Source: JALXCH01 sp964495805 (lineage in GTDB: Bacteria; Calditrichota; Calditrichia; RBG-13-44-9). From it: DNA of 64,000 bases. A program made the position numbers and the translations under genes. A model generated the notes under the pieces. That model saw nothing but the letters and a program-made list of their open reading frames with translations. It did no database searches and had not been told where the DNA came from. This document shows positions 44,198-54,003 of the stretch, in pieces (the stretch's first letter is position 1; every line of letters starts with the position of its first letter). The stretch is taken from assembly GCA_964495805.1 (NCBI GenBank), contig CAZBWV010000019.1, forward strand, positions 62,001 to 126,000, given 5' to 3'.

Positions 44198-47100
44198 ATG
44201 TTAGAGAAAATAATAGAAGCTTCCGTCCGCAATCGGTTTCTGGTTTTGGTTTTTACTGTATTTATTATTCTGGTGGGTGTATACGTCATCTTCCGGACAC
44301 CGGTGGATGCCATCCCGGATTTAAGCGATGTTCAGGTGATTATTTTAACCGAATATCCCGGGCAGGCTCCGCAGGTAGTGGAGGACCAGGTCACTTACCC
44401 GCTTACCAGCGCCATGCTGGCTGTTCCTTACGCTAAAACAGTGCGAGGTTACTCCTTTTTCGGACTTTCGTTTGTGTACATCATTTTTGAGGATGGTACC
44501 GATCTGTATTGGGCGCGGAGTCGGGTACTGGAATATCTGAATTACGTGGCTGGGCGACTCCCGCAGGGAGTTACCCCTACACTGGGTCCGGATGCCACCG
44601 GTGTGGGATGGGTGTACGAATATGTGCTGGATGGCGGCAATCGGTACGACTTGCAGCAATTGCGCTCTATTCAGGACTGGTACCTGCGTTACGAATTAAT
44701 GGGTGTTCCCGGTGTGGCAGAAGTGGCCAGCATCGGCGGATTTGTAAAGCAATATCAGGTGGAGGTGGACCCCGATAAACTCCGGGCATATGGAATTTCG
44801 CTGGCCACTGTGAAACGTGCCATCCGCCGAAGTAATAATGATGTGGGCGGGCGGCTGGTGGAAATGGGGGAAACCGAGTTCATGGTGCGCGGATTGGGAT
44901 ATATCCGCTCCGTTCAGGACATCGAGAACATTCCCGTGGGGGTGAGTGAAAACGGAACCCCCATTTTTATGAAGCAAATTGCCAGCGTCCACATCGGGCC
45001 AGAACTGCGCCGGGGACTGGCGGACTGGAACGGCGAGGGGGAAACAGTCGGTGGCATCATCGTCATGCGCTCCGGCGAAAACGCCCTGAAAACCATCCGA
45101 TTGGTGAAAGAAAAGCTGAAAGAGCTGGCAAAAGGACTACCGGAAGGGGTGAGCATTCGCACCGCCTACGACCGTTCCGGACTCATCGAGCGTGCCATCG
45201 ATCATCTGAAGGGTAAACTTCTGGAGGAAATTGCCATCGTTGCGCTGGTGTGCATCGTTTTTCTGCTTCATTTCCGCAGTGCATTTGTTGCTGTATTCAC
45301 TTTGCCCATGGGTATTTTGATTGCTTTCATCATCATGTACGCTCAGGGAATTAATGCCAATATCATGAGTCTGGGTGGTATTGCCATTGCCATTGGCGCC
45401 ATGGTGGACGCCGCCATTGTAATGATTGAAAACACCCACAAGCATCTGGAACGAGATCGGGAGAAGAAATCACACTGGGACATCATCATTCGTTCCTCTA
45501 AAGAAGTGGGACCGGCGCTGTTTTACTCCCTGTTCATCATCACGCTTTCCTTCCTGCCCGTATTTACCCTGCAGGCGCAAGAAGGTCGGTTATTTAAACC
45601 GCTGGCGTTCACCAAAACTTATGCTATGGCTGCTTCGGCTCTGTTAGCCATTACCATTGTGCCGGTATTGATGGGTTACTTCATCCGTGGGCGCATTCTC
45701 CCCGAAAACCGGAATCCCATCAGTCGATTTTTGATTCGCCTTTATCGACCGGTGATGCAGGGGGCACTGCGCTTTAAATGGTTCACGATTGTACTGGCGC
45801 TGGTGGTTGTGTTCATCACCCTGTTTCCGCTGAACCGCATTGGTTCGGAATTTATGCCTCCGCTAAACGAAGGGGATTTGCTCTACATGCCCACCACCGA
45901 TCCGGGTATCAGCATTACCAAAGCGAGAGAGTTGTTGCAGCAAACGGATAAAATCATCAAACGTTTTCCGGAAGTGAAGAGTGTGTTCGGTAAAATCGGA
46001 CGAGCGGAAACAGCCACCGACCCCGCTCCGCTTTCCATGATTGAAACCACCATCCTGCTGAAACCCAAAAATGAATGGCGTCCCGGAATGACCATGGAAA
46101 AACTGATCCGGGAACTGGATGCTGCCATTCAATTCCCCGGGCTAACCAATGCCTGGACCATGCCCATCAAAACGCGCATCGATATGCTTTCCACCGGAAT
46201 TAAAACACCGGTGGGAATCAAAATCATGGGTCCCGACCTGAAGACCCTTGCTGAGTTAGGGGAACAAATTCGGGCTGTGGTCAAAACCGTACCGGGTACC
46301 CGGAGCGTGTTTGCGGATAAGGCAGTAGGAGGTAACTATCTGGATTTTGTGATCGATCGGCGGGAAGCCGCGCGCTACGGCCTTACCGTGGGCGATGTGG
46401 AAGAGGTGATTATGTCCGCAATCGGTGGAATGAATGTGACCCACACGGTGGAGGGGCTGGAACGCTATCCGGTGAATGTGCGCTATCCCCGAGAGCTGCG
46501 GGACAATCTTTCTGCCCTGGAACGAGTGCTAATCAGCACACCCACCGGCGCCCAAATACCCCTGAGCTACCTGGCCCGGCTGGAAATTAAAAAGGGACCT
46601 CCGGTGATTAAAAGCGAAAATGCCCGGAAAACCGCCTGGTTGTACGTGGACATCCGTGACATCGATGTGGGCACCTATGTAGCCAATGCCCGTGCAGCAG
46701 TGAATCAACAGATAAACTTTCCGGAAGGTTACAGCGTGGTTTGGAGTGGCCAGTACGAGTATATGCAACGGGCTCAGCAACGTCTGCGCATTGTGGTCCC
46801 GGTAACCCTGCTAATTATCTTCCTGCTACTCTATCTTAATTTTAGAAACGTGCAGGAAAGCCTGATTGTGATGCTTTCGCTACCCTTTGCCCTGGTGGGA
46901 GGCATCTGGTTCATGTATTTGTTAGGATACAACTTCAGTGTGGCGGTGGGAGTGGGATTCATTGCTCTGGCTGGTGTGGCTGCAGAAACCGGCGTGGTCA
47001 TGCTGGTGTACCTGGATCAGGCCTACCGCCACAGGCAGGAAGTCGGACAGATGCAGCATTCCGGGCATCTGAGGATGGCCGTACTGGAAGGTGCGGTGGA

Positions 47101-47344
47101 GCGCGTACGGCCCAAAATGATGACCGTACTATCCACTATGGTAGGCTTATTTCCCATTCTGTGGGGGACCGGTGCCGGATCTCAGGTCATGAAGCGCATT
47201 GCGGCCCCCATGGTGGGTGGCATGGTAACCTCCACAGTGCTGACCCTGGTGGTTATTCCGGTAATTTATTATTTGTGGCGGGGTCGTACCCTGGCAGGAG
47301 GCCCTGCCGATTCCCGTATGAAAAAAATTAAAAATGCAAAGTAA
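44198..47344 (+). CDS. cusA: CusA-type heavy-metal RND efflux pump
   Basis: The 1048-residue protein has the HME-RND length and plan: an N-terminal membrane helix (IIEASVRNRFLVLVFTVFII), two large periplasmic loops and two sets of membrane helices. Family motifs include EYPGQAPQVVEDQVTYPL, GGIAIAIGAMVDAAIVMIEN and SEFMPPLNEGDLLYMPTTDPGIS. It exports Cu+/Ag+ by proton antiport across the inner membrane. The ion cannot be proven from sequence. It starts 169 bases after cusB, in a non-coding gap with only a weak ribosome site. No internal frameshift is seen. Confidence 0.92.
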   Translation: MLEKIIEASVRNRFLVLVFTVFIILVGVYVIFRTPVDAIPDLSDVQVIILTEYPGQAPQVVEDQVTYPLTSAMLAVPYAKTVRGYSFFGLSFVYIIFEDGTDLYWARSRVLEYLNYVAGRLPQGVTPTLGPDATGVGWVYEYVLDGGNRYDLQQLRSIQDWYLRYELMGVPGVAEVASIGGFVKQYQVEVDPDKLRAYGISLATVKRAIRRSNNDVGGRLVEMGETEFMVRGLGYIRSVQDIENIPVGVSENGTPIFMKQIASVHIGPELRRGLADWNGEGETVGGIIVMRSGENALKTIRLVKEKLKELAKGLPEGVSIRTAYDRSGLIERAIDHLKGKLLEEIAIVALVCIVFLLHFRSAFVAVFTLPMGILIAFIIMYAQGINANIMSLGGIAIAIGAMVDAAIVMIENTHKHLERDREKKSHWDIIIRSSKEVGPALFYSLFIITLSFLPVFTLQAQEGRLFKPLAFTKTYAMAASALLAITIVPVLMGYFIRGRILPENRNPISRFLIRLYRPVMQGALRFKWFTIVLALVVVFITLFPLNRIGSEFMPPLNEGDLLYMPTTDPGISITKARELLQQTDKIIKRFPEVKSVFGKIGRAETATDPAPLSMIETTILLKPKNEWRPGMTMEKLIRELDAAIQFPGLTNAWTMPIKTRIDMLSTGIKTPVGIKIMGPDLKTLAELGEQIRAVVKTVPGTRSVFADKAVGGNYLDFVIDRREAARYGLTVGDVEEVIMSAIGGMNVTHTVEGLERYPVNVRYPRELRDNLSALERVLISTPTGAQIPLSYLARLEIKKGPPVIKSENARKTAWLYVDIRDIDVGTYVANARAAVNQQINFPEGYSVVWSGQYEYMQRAQQRLRIVVPVTLLIIFLLLYLNFRNVQESLIVMLSLPFALVGGIWFMYLLGYNFSVAVGVGFIALAGVAAETGVVMLVYLDQAYRHRQEVGQMQHSGHLRMAVLEGAVERVRPKMMTVLSTMVGLFPILWGTGAGSQVMKRIAAPMVGGMVTSTVLTLVVIPVIYYLWRGRTLAGGPADSRMKKIKNAK

Positions 47345-47474
47345 CCGGAAGGGAAACAGCATCCGGTCAACGGCGAGAAATGAGCCGTTTCCTGGCATCC
47401 CGATTCCCCTGGCCTGGGCTGGAATGTGGGTTTCCATGACGGGATGTCGGTAACCGGTTGGAAAGGAGAAAGTC

Positions 47475-49586
47475 ATGAAAAAGAATCATCACTCTATCTC
47501 TTCGGAAGATAAGTTGAAGGGACGAAATCGCACGACTGAATCGCACGAATGTTGTTCCCGGGAGGTTCCTGTTCGCTCAGAGGGACATACCGATCATTCA
47601 GCCCATCTTTCTATGGCAGGGTCATCGGATGAGGGGTGTCATGGAAATCATACTCACATGGTGGCTGACTTCCGTCGCCGTTTCTGGATCTCGCTGATGC
47701 TCACCATTCCGGTGCTGATTCTCTCCCCCATGATTCAGCAACTTTTGGGGTTGGGAGCAAAACTTCGCTTTTCTGGCGACCAATTCCTTAACTTTCTTTT
47801 CGCTTCCATGGTGTTTTTCTATGGGGGGTATCCTTTTTTGAAGGGAATGTACCAGGAGCTCAAAAAGCGGCAACCGGGAATGATGACGCTTATCGCACTG
47901 GCCGTTTCGGTAGCGTATTTTTACAGCAGTGCGGTGGTGTTCGGATTAAGCGGGAAAACCTTTTTCTGGGAACTGGCTACTTTAATTGACATCATGCTGT
48001 TAGGGCACTGGATTGAAATGAAATCGGTAATGGGTGCTTCTCGCGCGCTGGAGGAACTGGCCCGGCTTATGCCTGCCGATGCGCATAAAATTCAGACAGA
48101 CGGACAGGTGACGGATGTTCCACTGGAGAGAATCCATCCTGGAGATAGAGTGCTGGTGAAGCCGGGGGAGAAAATACCAGCCGATGGTGTGGTGGTGGAC
48201 GGTGAAACTTCGGTAAACGAAGCCATGTTAACGGGTGAGTCCAGACCGGTAACCAAAAAGCCGGGTGACCTGGTGATTGGCGGAGCAGTGAATGGAGAAG
48301 GCTCTTTAACCGTCGAAGTACAGAAAACCGGAAAGGATTCTTTCCTTTCTCAAGTTATCGAGCTGGTGCGGGAAGCTCAGGCCAGTAAATCAAAAACACA
48401 GGATCTGGCCAATCGGGCTGCCCTCTGGTTAACGCTGATAGCATTGGGTAGCGGAGCCATCACTCTTTTCGTTTGGTTCGTCATGCTACATCAGGATTTC
48501 GCTTTTGCTCTGGAACGAACCGTTACGGTGATGGTAATTACCTGTCCCCATGCCCTGGGATTAGCTGTTCCCCTGGTTGTAGCGGTTTCCACGGCGATTT
48601 CTGCCCGAAATGGATTGCTGATTCGTAATCGAGCTGCTTTTGAAGCGGCACGGAATGTTCAGGCTATTATTTTTGACAAAACCGGAACCCTTACGAAAGG
48701 GAAATTTGGAGTCACCGATGTGATGGTGCTGGATGGACAGACTACTCCACGGGAATTACTTAAATACGCAGCTGCCGTGGAGGCACATTCCGAACATCCC
48801 ATTGCACGGGGAATTGTAGAATTTGCCGGGGAAGCAATGAAAGTTCAGGATTTTAAAGCGATTCCCGGTAAAGGAGCTCAGGGGGTGGTACAGGGAAAAC
48901 GGGTTCGGGTGGTGAGTCCGAATTATTTGCGGGAACAGAAAATTGATTGGCGAGATGCCCGGGTAGAAGCGCTGGAGTCGCAGGGTAAAACAGTGGTGTT
49001 TGTGCTTGTGGAAGAGAGAATTGTTGGGGTTATTGCACTGGCAGACATCATTCGTCCCGAATCGAAAGAGGCGATCCGCAAGCTAAAAGAAATGGGGATT
49101 CGAACCTTAATGCTTACTGGCGATAATGCTCAGGTAGCCAGATGGGTGGCTGAGGAGCTGGGGCTGGACGAATATTTTGCGGAAGTATTGCCTCAGGAAA
49201 AAGCAGTCAGGGTTAAAGAAGTTCAGGCACGGGGCTTTACCGTAGCCATGACCGGCGATGGTGTGAACGATGCCCCCGCCCTGGCGCAAGCAGATGTGGG
49301 CATTGCCATTGGTACCGGAACCGATGTGGCAGTCGAAACGGCCGACATCGTACTGGTACGTAGCAATCCCCTGGATGTGGTTGCGATTATTAAGATGGCG
49401 AAAGCTACGTACAAAAAAATGGTGCAGAACCTGGCCTGGGCTACAGGATACAATGCGTTGGCCATTCCCCTGGCCGCCGGAGTATTGTACGGATACGGAA
49501 TCTTGTTATCCCCTGCAATGGGAGCCGTACTTATGTCCCTCAGCACCATCATTGTGGCCATAAATGCCAGGTTCTTAAAAATTTAG
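47475..49586 (+). CDS. copB: CopB-type (CPH) copper-exporting P-type ATPase
   Basis: The 703-residue P1B ATPase has a His-rich N-terminus of 66 residues (nine His and several Cys, no CxxC MBD). TGES lies at 253-256, the membrane metal site CPH at 357-359, the catalytic DKTGT at 401-405, an HP motif in SEHPIAR and GDGVND near the end of the ATPase domain. CPH plus His-rich N-terminus is the P1B-3 (CopB) pattern, associated with Cu2+ or Cu+/Ag+ export, rather than the CPC type. It ends the cus cluster and starts 130 bases after cusA. Cytoplasmic export by this ATPase would complement periplasmic export by the RND pump. Confidence 0.9.
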   Translation: MKKNHHSISSEDKLKGRNRTTESHECCSREVPVRSEGHTDHSAHLSMAGSSDEGCHGNHTHMVADFRRRFWISLMLTIPVLILSPMIQQLLGLGAKLRFSGDQFLNFLFASMVFFYGGYPFLKGMYQELKKRQPGMMTLIALAVSVAYFYSSAVVFGLSGKTFFWELATLIDIMLLGHWIEMKSVMGASRALEELARLMPADAHKIQTDGQVTDVPLERIHPGDRVLVKPGEKIPADGVVVDGETSVNEAMLTGESRPVTKKPGDLVIGGAVNGEGSLTVEVQKTGKDSFLSQVIELVREAQASKSKTQDLANRAALWLTLIALGSGAITLFVWFVMLHQDFAFALERTVTVMVITCPHALGLAVPLVVAVSTAISARNGLLIRNRAAFEAARNVQAIIFDKTGTLTKGKFGVTDVMVLDGQTTPRELLKYAAAVEAHSEHPIARGIVEFAGEAMKVQDFKAIPGKGAQGVVQGKRVRVVSPNYLREQKIDWRDARVEALESQGKTVVFVLVEERIVGVIALADIIRPESKEAIRKLKEMGIRTLMLTGDNAQVARWVAEELGLDEYFAEVLPQEKAVRVKEVQARGFTVAMTGDGVNDAPALAQADVGIAIGTGTDVAVETADIVLVRSNPLDVVAIIKMAKATYKKMVQNLAWATGYNALAIPLAAGVLYGYGILLSPAMGAVLMSLSTIIVAINARFLKI

Positions 49587-50009
49587 ATAATACCCTTCCG
49601 GAAGAATCCAATTACCCGGATTTTCTCTGAAAGTGTGTTACCATAGATGATCACTCCTTTTATCCCAATTCCTCTGAGAAAAAACAATTCTTGGATATGC
49701 AATGCTGTAAGAAATACCGTTTGGGTAAGTATAAAATCTTATCCCGTAACCGGATGATTCTTTTTCCCGCGATGGAATAAAACCCCGGAGCAGAGTCGAT
49801 AGGCATTTCAAAATTTCGGCACGATTTATGTACATTGAACAACCCAACACGCGGAGCAGAAAAGCCCGCAAATCTGCGAGGGACAACAAAAAACAGGAGT
49901 TGGGGGCATACTTCCCGCGTGTGGTGTATCCATTAATCATGCAATATTTGCAGAATGACCCGTTTGTTGGGGCAATTTTTTCATGGTTTAATTAGAATGG
50001 GAGTTTTCC
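49587..50009. other. Intergenic region upstream of exopolysaccharide module B
   Basis: The 423 bases hold a weak terminator-like hairpin after copB (AATCC/GGATT, 49605-49609 and 49618-49622, then TTTT), a candidate structured RNA (49847-49922) and a 18-codon ORF at 49939-49995 ending just before the lipoprotein start. A CCC/GGG stem with TTTTTT lies at 49959-49980. The minus-strand frame at 49638-49940 is not protein-like. Confidence 0.5.
49847..49922 (+). ncRNA. Candidate structured leader RNA
   Basis: An 8-bp closing stem (ACACGCGG 49847-49854 with CCGCGTGT 49915-49922) encloses a bulged 6-7 bp hairpin with loop AATC (CCCGCA/TGCGaGGG, 49865-49882), then a CAAC/GTTG hairpin (49884-49902). 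The nested layout with A-rich junctions recalls riboswitch-type leaders, and it precedes an exopolysaccharide operon. It does not match the consensus of c-di-GMP-I or other classes I can recall. Existence as a functional RNA is tentative. Confidence 0.35.
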
Positions 50010-50936
50010 ATGGGTAAATGGCTAATCTTTTTGACTGGCATTCTGTTTCTATGGTCATGTAGCAAAACTGACGATACCACCAGTCTGGACGTGGATCCGC
50101 CGGTGGTGATGATTACCTATCCGGGAGACTTTGAGCTGTTGACCTCCCGACAATTTACGGTTCGCGTAACCGCGACGGACAACGGAGCGGTGGAAAAGGT
50201 GAATCTGTATGTAAACGGTGTGGTAAACCAGACGGCGACTCAGGAACCGTTTACTTTTCCCCTCTCCATCGATTCCACGGTGAACCAGATTACCCTGCTG
50301 GCGGAGGCGGTGGATAAGAACCACAACAGCGGTATGTCCCGGCTGATATCGGTGTATTTTCCGGATTTAAGCGACCGCGAGCCCCCGGTGGTAGCTATTC
50401 TTTCTCCGGCTGCCTGGTCGGAAGTAATGGGGGATACTCTTCCGGTTAAAATAAGCGCCCGGGATAATCAAGGGATTCGCCGATTGGTGTGCTTTTTCAA
50501 TGGGGATTCGGTGCAAACCCTGACGGAAGCCCCCTATGTGTGGAATTTGCCCATTGCCAACTATTCCGGCAATGCCACGTTGATGGTGGAAGCGTACGAT
50601 TGGTCGGGTAACTGTGCAACTTCAAGTGCTATCACGGTGTCTATCAATACTCCGGATGTAACTCCTCCGGAAGTGCAGATTCTGCATCCTGTGGATTGGG
50701 AAACCGTTTCGGGTGAGGTACCCATTCGACTGGCGGTTTCGGACAATCGAGGAGTTCAGCAGGTGGTCATCCTGTGGAACGGAATCCCGCTGGATACCCT
50801 CACCACTGCTCCGTGGGAGGCTACCTTACATTCCACCTCCTATCCCAACGGTAACTATACTCTGATGGCGCGTGCCCGGGACACCTCCGGGAATTCCAGC
50901 GATTCGCAAGTCATAACCGTGGTGGTTAATAATTAA
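50010..50936 (+). CDS. Lipoprotein with three bacterial Ig-like domains
   Basis: The 308-residue protein has a lipoprotein signal peptide (MGKWLIFLTGILFLWSC, Cys17) followed by three repeats of about 90 residues. Each contains a PPVV(A/M/E)I start, an RQFTVRVTATDNGAV-like strand and an ending like LLAEAVDKNHNSG (Big_17-type). Such domains bind or space surface proteins or sugars. No catalytic residues are apparent. It begins exopolysaccharide module B, ten bases before the GT2 gene, so it may help assemble the export complex or anchor the polymer. That role is inferred from position. Confidence 0.75.
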   Translation: MGKWLIFLTGILFLWSCSKTDDTTSLDVDPPVVMITYPGDFELLTSRQFTVRVTATDNGAVEKVNLYVNGVVNQTATQEPFTFPLSIDSTVNQITLLAEAVDKNHNSGMSRLISVYFPDLSDREPPVVAILSPAAWSEVMGDTLPVKISARDNQGIRRLVCFFNGDSVQTLTEAPYVWNLPIANYSGNATLMVEAYDWSGNCATSSAITVSINTPDVTPPEVQILHPVDWETVSGEVPIRLAVSDNRGVQQVVILWNGIPLDTLTTAPWEATLHSTSYPNGNYTLMARARDTSGNSSDSQVITVVVNN

Positions 50937-50946
50937 GGAACCAGAA

Positions 50947-52437
50947 ATGCTTTTGCTAATTCTTCAGATTGTGGAAAATGTGTTGATCATTTATTTTTCC
51001 CTTTATCTGCTACTGGACCTGTCGTTCTTTTTCATTTTTCTTGTTCAGTTCATTCGCGGGGGAGGTTCCCGTGGCAGCGGCGCTGATCATTCTGTTTCCA
51101 TCAAACCGATCGAAGGGATATCCATCCTGGTACCGGCTTTCAACGAAGAAAAGACCATTGCAAATTGTGTGGCGATGTTAGAACAACTGGATTATCCGCT
51201 TTACGAAATTATTGTGATTAATGATGGTTCCCGGGATGAAACGTTGCAGCGGGTGCTTGCAACAGGTCCGTTTCGGAAGATTTATTTTCCCCATGAGCAG
51301 GATATCACTACCCGGCCGGTCAATGCGGTTTACCAGCGAACCTTCGGTTGCTGCACGGTTCGGGTGATGGATAAGCAGAATGGTGGGAAGGCTGATGCGT
51401 TGAATGCCGGACTGAATATTGCCCGGTATCCTTATGTGTGCACGATCGATGCGGATTCATTTCTGGATCGGAGTGCTCTCTGGGAGGTTATTGCTCCGTT
51501 TCAGGAGGATGCTTCCGTTGCCATCACCGGTGGCGAGCTGGCGGTTCTGAACGAAGCGCGCATCGTTAACGGAACGCTTCAGGCACTGCGATTTCCGCGC
51601 AATCCGCTGGTGGTATTCCAAATTATTGAGTACATCAAATCGTTTCTCATCAGCCGGACCGGTTTGAGCCGGTTGCAGGGTTTGCTCATCATGTCCGGGG
51701 CGTTTACTGTCTTTCGTCGGGAATTGCTTATGGAAGCCGGTGGATTCCTTTCTCCGTTCAACCGGCATCCGGTTATCCGTCAGTACTTCCCGGAACCCCG
51801 ACACACCGTTTGTGAGGACCTGGAAGTGGTGGTGCGGTTAAAACGATTTGCCCGGGAGAAAAAGCGTGCCGCGCGTACCCGTTTTCTGCCCCATCCGGTA
51901 TGCTGGACGGAAGTTCCCGAGACCCTCTCCCAGTTATCCCGGCAGCGGGAACGCTGGCATCGCGGATTGGGAGAAGCGCTGGCTTACCATCGTTCGGCCT
52001 TGTTCGATCCAAAATACGGGGTACTGGGACTGTTTGCCATGCCTTATTATCTGTTTTTCGAATGGTTCTCCCCCATTGCCAAACTGCTGGCACTTGCCTT
52101 TGTGGTGCTCATGTTTTTTATCGATATGTTACATGGCATGTGGTTGATGATGCTCATTTTAAGCATCACTTTCGGAGCGGCGTTGTTGATGGGGCTGGCC
52201 ACGGTAGTCATTGAATTCTGGAGCCAGCGCCGTTCACCGGTTAATCGCCAGGCGCTCCGCTATCGGACGCTAACGGATTGGCTTCGATTGCTCTTCTTTT
52301 CCGTAATCGGGGATTTCTCCTATGCCTATCTACGGGTGGTATGGCAGTTGAAGGGAATCTGGAACTTTTTCCGCGGGCAAAAATCATGGAACAAATTCTC
52401 CCGGAAGGGAATCGAAAACGTACTGGTGAAAGAATGA
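50947..52437 (+). CDS. Processive family 2 glycosyltransferase, module B
   Basis: The 496-residue GT2 synthase is paralogous to the one at 26311: INDGSRDETLQ, DADSFLDRSA, CEDLEVVVRL and QRERW at 333-337 (QxxRW), with membrane helices at the N-terminus and about 370-440. The same catalytic scheme applies: a processive, UDP-sugar-dependent synthase at the inner membrane. The N-terminus includes an extra Gly/Ser/Arg-rich loop (residues 35-50). AAGGA precedes the ATG. It overlaps the next gene by four bases (ATGA). Confidence 0.88.
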   Translation: MLLLILQIVENVLIIYFSLYLLLDLSFFFIFLVQFIRGGGSRGSGADHSVSIKPIEGISILVPAFNEEKTIANCVAMLEQLDYPLYEIIVINDGSRDETLQRVLATGPFRKIYFPHEQDITTRPVNAVYQRTFGCCTVRVMDKQNGGKADALNAGLNIARYPYVCTIDADSFLDRSALWEVIAPFQEDASVAITGGELAVLNEARIVNGTLQALRFPRNPLVVFQIIEYIKSFLISRTGLSRLQGLLIMSGAFTVFRRELLMEAGGFLSPFNRHPVIRQYFPEPRHTVCEDLEVVVRLKRFAREKKRAARTRFLPHPVCWTEVPETLSQLSRQRERWHRGLGEALAYHRSALFDPKYGVLGLFAMPYYLFFEWFSPIAKLLALAFVVLMFFIDMLHGMWLMMLILSITFGAALLMGLATVVIEFWSQRRSPVNRQALRYRTLTDWLRLLFFSVIGDFSYAYLRVVWQLKGIWNFFRGQKSWNKFSRKGIENVLVKE

Positions 52438-54002
52438 AGCGAACGTACCGTTTTCTCCTATTTTTCTGGCTGATGATGGCCTCCTGGGTCAGTGCCCAGA
52501 CGATGGAAGAAGCCGTTGCCCGGCTGAATCAGGGTGACTACCGGCAGGCGGTGGAGCAATTGCTGGCCATCTGGCAGAGGGATACCACACAGGTGGAGCC
52601 ACTTCGCCTGGCTGGTTATGCCTGTAAACTTTGGGGAAAACCACTGCGTGCCATTTCCTTCTATCGAAAGGTGTTGCAAATCCAACCGCAGGATTACGAT
52701 GCCACACTGGCATTAGCCCGGTTGTACACTATCATCGCAAACTATCCGGTGGCAGAACGGTTTTACCGGAAGCTGTTGCAACAGGATTCCACCGATGTGG
52801 AGGCATTGTGGGGATTGGCTGATTTGAGTTTGTGGCAGGATCGCCTTGCTGAGGCGGAACAGTATGCCCGCCAGGCCATTCATTATCTTCCTGCGCATCC
52901 GGCCGGTTATTTTCGTCTGGCACGCATTCTCATTGCCCGTGGCAAATTAAACGCTGCCCGGCAAGCCTATTGGCAAATTAACCGAATCGATTCCACCTAT
53001 TCAGAAGCCTGGGCTGGTTTGGGGCAAATTGCCGAATGGCAAAATCAGCCTTACCGTGCATTGAACCACTATCTCCGTGCCCTTCAGCTGGACCCGGGAA
53101 ATGCCACTTACCAGCAGGCAGTGAAACGTATGCAATCGGCCATGGACTTCCATATCCAATCCCGCGGTGGTCTGGTGCAGGAAACCGAAAATCGAGCGGA
53201 TTACAGCAATTACCGCCTGCTTCTCTCTTTCAGAAAACGGATTAACGATCGGCTGGAAATCCACCTGCAAAATAGCAAGCTATTTCTGCAGCGTACCCTG
53301 CAACGCACTGCTACCATCACCTCTCTGGAATATGATGTGCAAACAGTTAGAGTAATCTGGCATGCCAGCTCCGGGCAAATTACCGGGGAAGCCGGTTACA
53401 GCTTTGCCCGCCAGCAGCCGGAACGCTTACGGCTGGATGGCTGGTGGGATGTGCTCCCCTCATTGCGATGGTTTGCCGGAGGGGAATACAGCTTTTTCTA
53501 TGCCTGGGAAAATCTCTATGCCCTCTCTGTCAGAACCGGCCTCCGCTGGCAGAGGGGGCGTTTCCGGGTATCTGCCAACCTGCGCCTGGGACGCATCCTG
53601 GACGATCCGGTTTACGACGAGCACTGGATGATACAACGGCAGGATAATAATCGTGTGAGTACCAGCCTGTCCGTAGAGTGGTTGCTATATCGTGCTTACA
53701 ATCTCAGGCTATTGATGGGTTACAGTTTTAACGATCATCAGTACCTTTCCCCTTACCATTACACTCCCCAGCGTCTGGAAGCTTATAGTGTGGGATTTAA
53801 CTTTTATCGGGAATGGAGTCCTTTTTACTTGTACGGGGAGGGAATGGTAGGCACCAACAGCGATCGGGTGGATCAGGCGGTGGCAAGCCTGGAAACCGGT
53901 TTTTTGATCAACCAGTGGGTGGTTGGCTTCAGTTCTGCGTTTTTCTCCAATCCGTATTATCAGAACTGGAGTGGCGAACTGATTTTAAAGGTGAGGTTGT
54001 AA
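52434..54002 (+). CDS. YaiO-type TPR/outer-membrane barrel, module B
   Basis: The 522-residue protein has a signal peptide ending WVSAQ. About five TPR units follow (about 23-255; GDYRQAVEQLLAIWQR, PLRAISFYRKVLQIQPQD, EALWGLADLSLWQDRLAEAEQY, EAWAGLGQIAEWQNQPYRAL). A beta-barrel of ~250 residues ends in the aromatic-free LILKVRL. It matches the PgaA arrangement and the YaiO barrel of module A. The start ATG at 52434 overlaps the GT2 stop. An ORF reaching back to 52278 lies wholly inside the GT2 gene in another frame and is not used. Confidence 0.78.
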   Translation: MKRTYRFLLFFWLMMASWVSAQTMEEAVARLNQGDYRQAVEQLLAIWQRDTTQVEPLRLAGYACKLWGKPLRAISFYRKVLQIQPQDYDATLALARLYTIIANYPVAERFYRKLLQQDSTDVEALWGLADLSLWQDRLAEAEQYARQAIHYLPAHPAGYFRLARILIARGKLNAARQAYWQINRIDSTYSEAWAGLGQIAEWQNQPYRALNHYLRALQLDPGNATYQQAVKRMQSAMDFHIQSRGGLVQETENRADYSNYRLLLSFRKRINDRLEIHLQNSKLFLQRTLQRTATITSLEYDVQTVRVIWHASSGQITGEAGYSFARQQPERLRLDGWWDVLPSLRWFAGGEYSFFYAWENLYALSVRTGLRWQRGRFRVSANLRLGRILDDPVYDEHWMIQRQDNNRVSTSLSVEWLLYRAYNLRLLMGYSFNDHQYLSPYHYTPQRLEAYSVGFNFYREWSPFYLYGEGMVGTNSDRVDQAVASLETGFLINQWVVGFSSAFFSNPYYQNWSGELILKVRL

Positions 54003-54003
54003 T

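Noticed and set aside
49841..49930. c-di-GMP-I riboswitch upstream of module B
   Set aside because: The conserved GCAAACC/GAAA tetraloop and CGCAAAGCC core are not present, despite the exopolysaccharide context.
49638..49940. A 100-codon minus-strand frame
   Set aside because: Crosses the candidate structured leader, has no ribosome site and no protein-like pattern.
52278..52433. Upstream extension of the YaiO gene of module B
   Set aside because: It lies wholly inside the GT2 gene. The ATG at 52434 gives a proper signal peptide.
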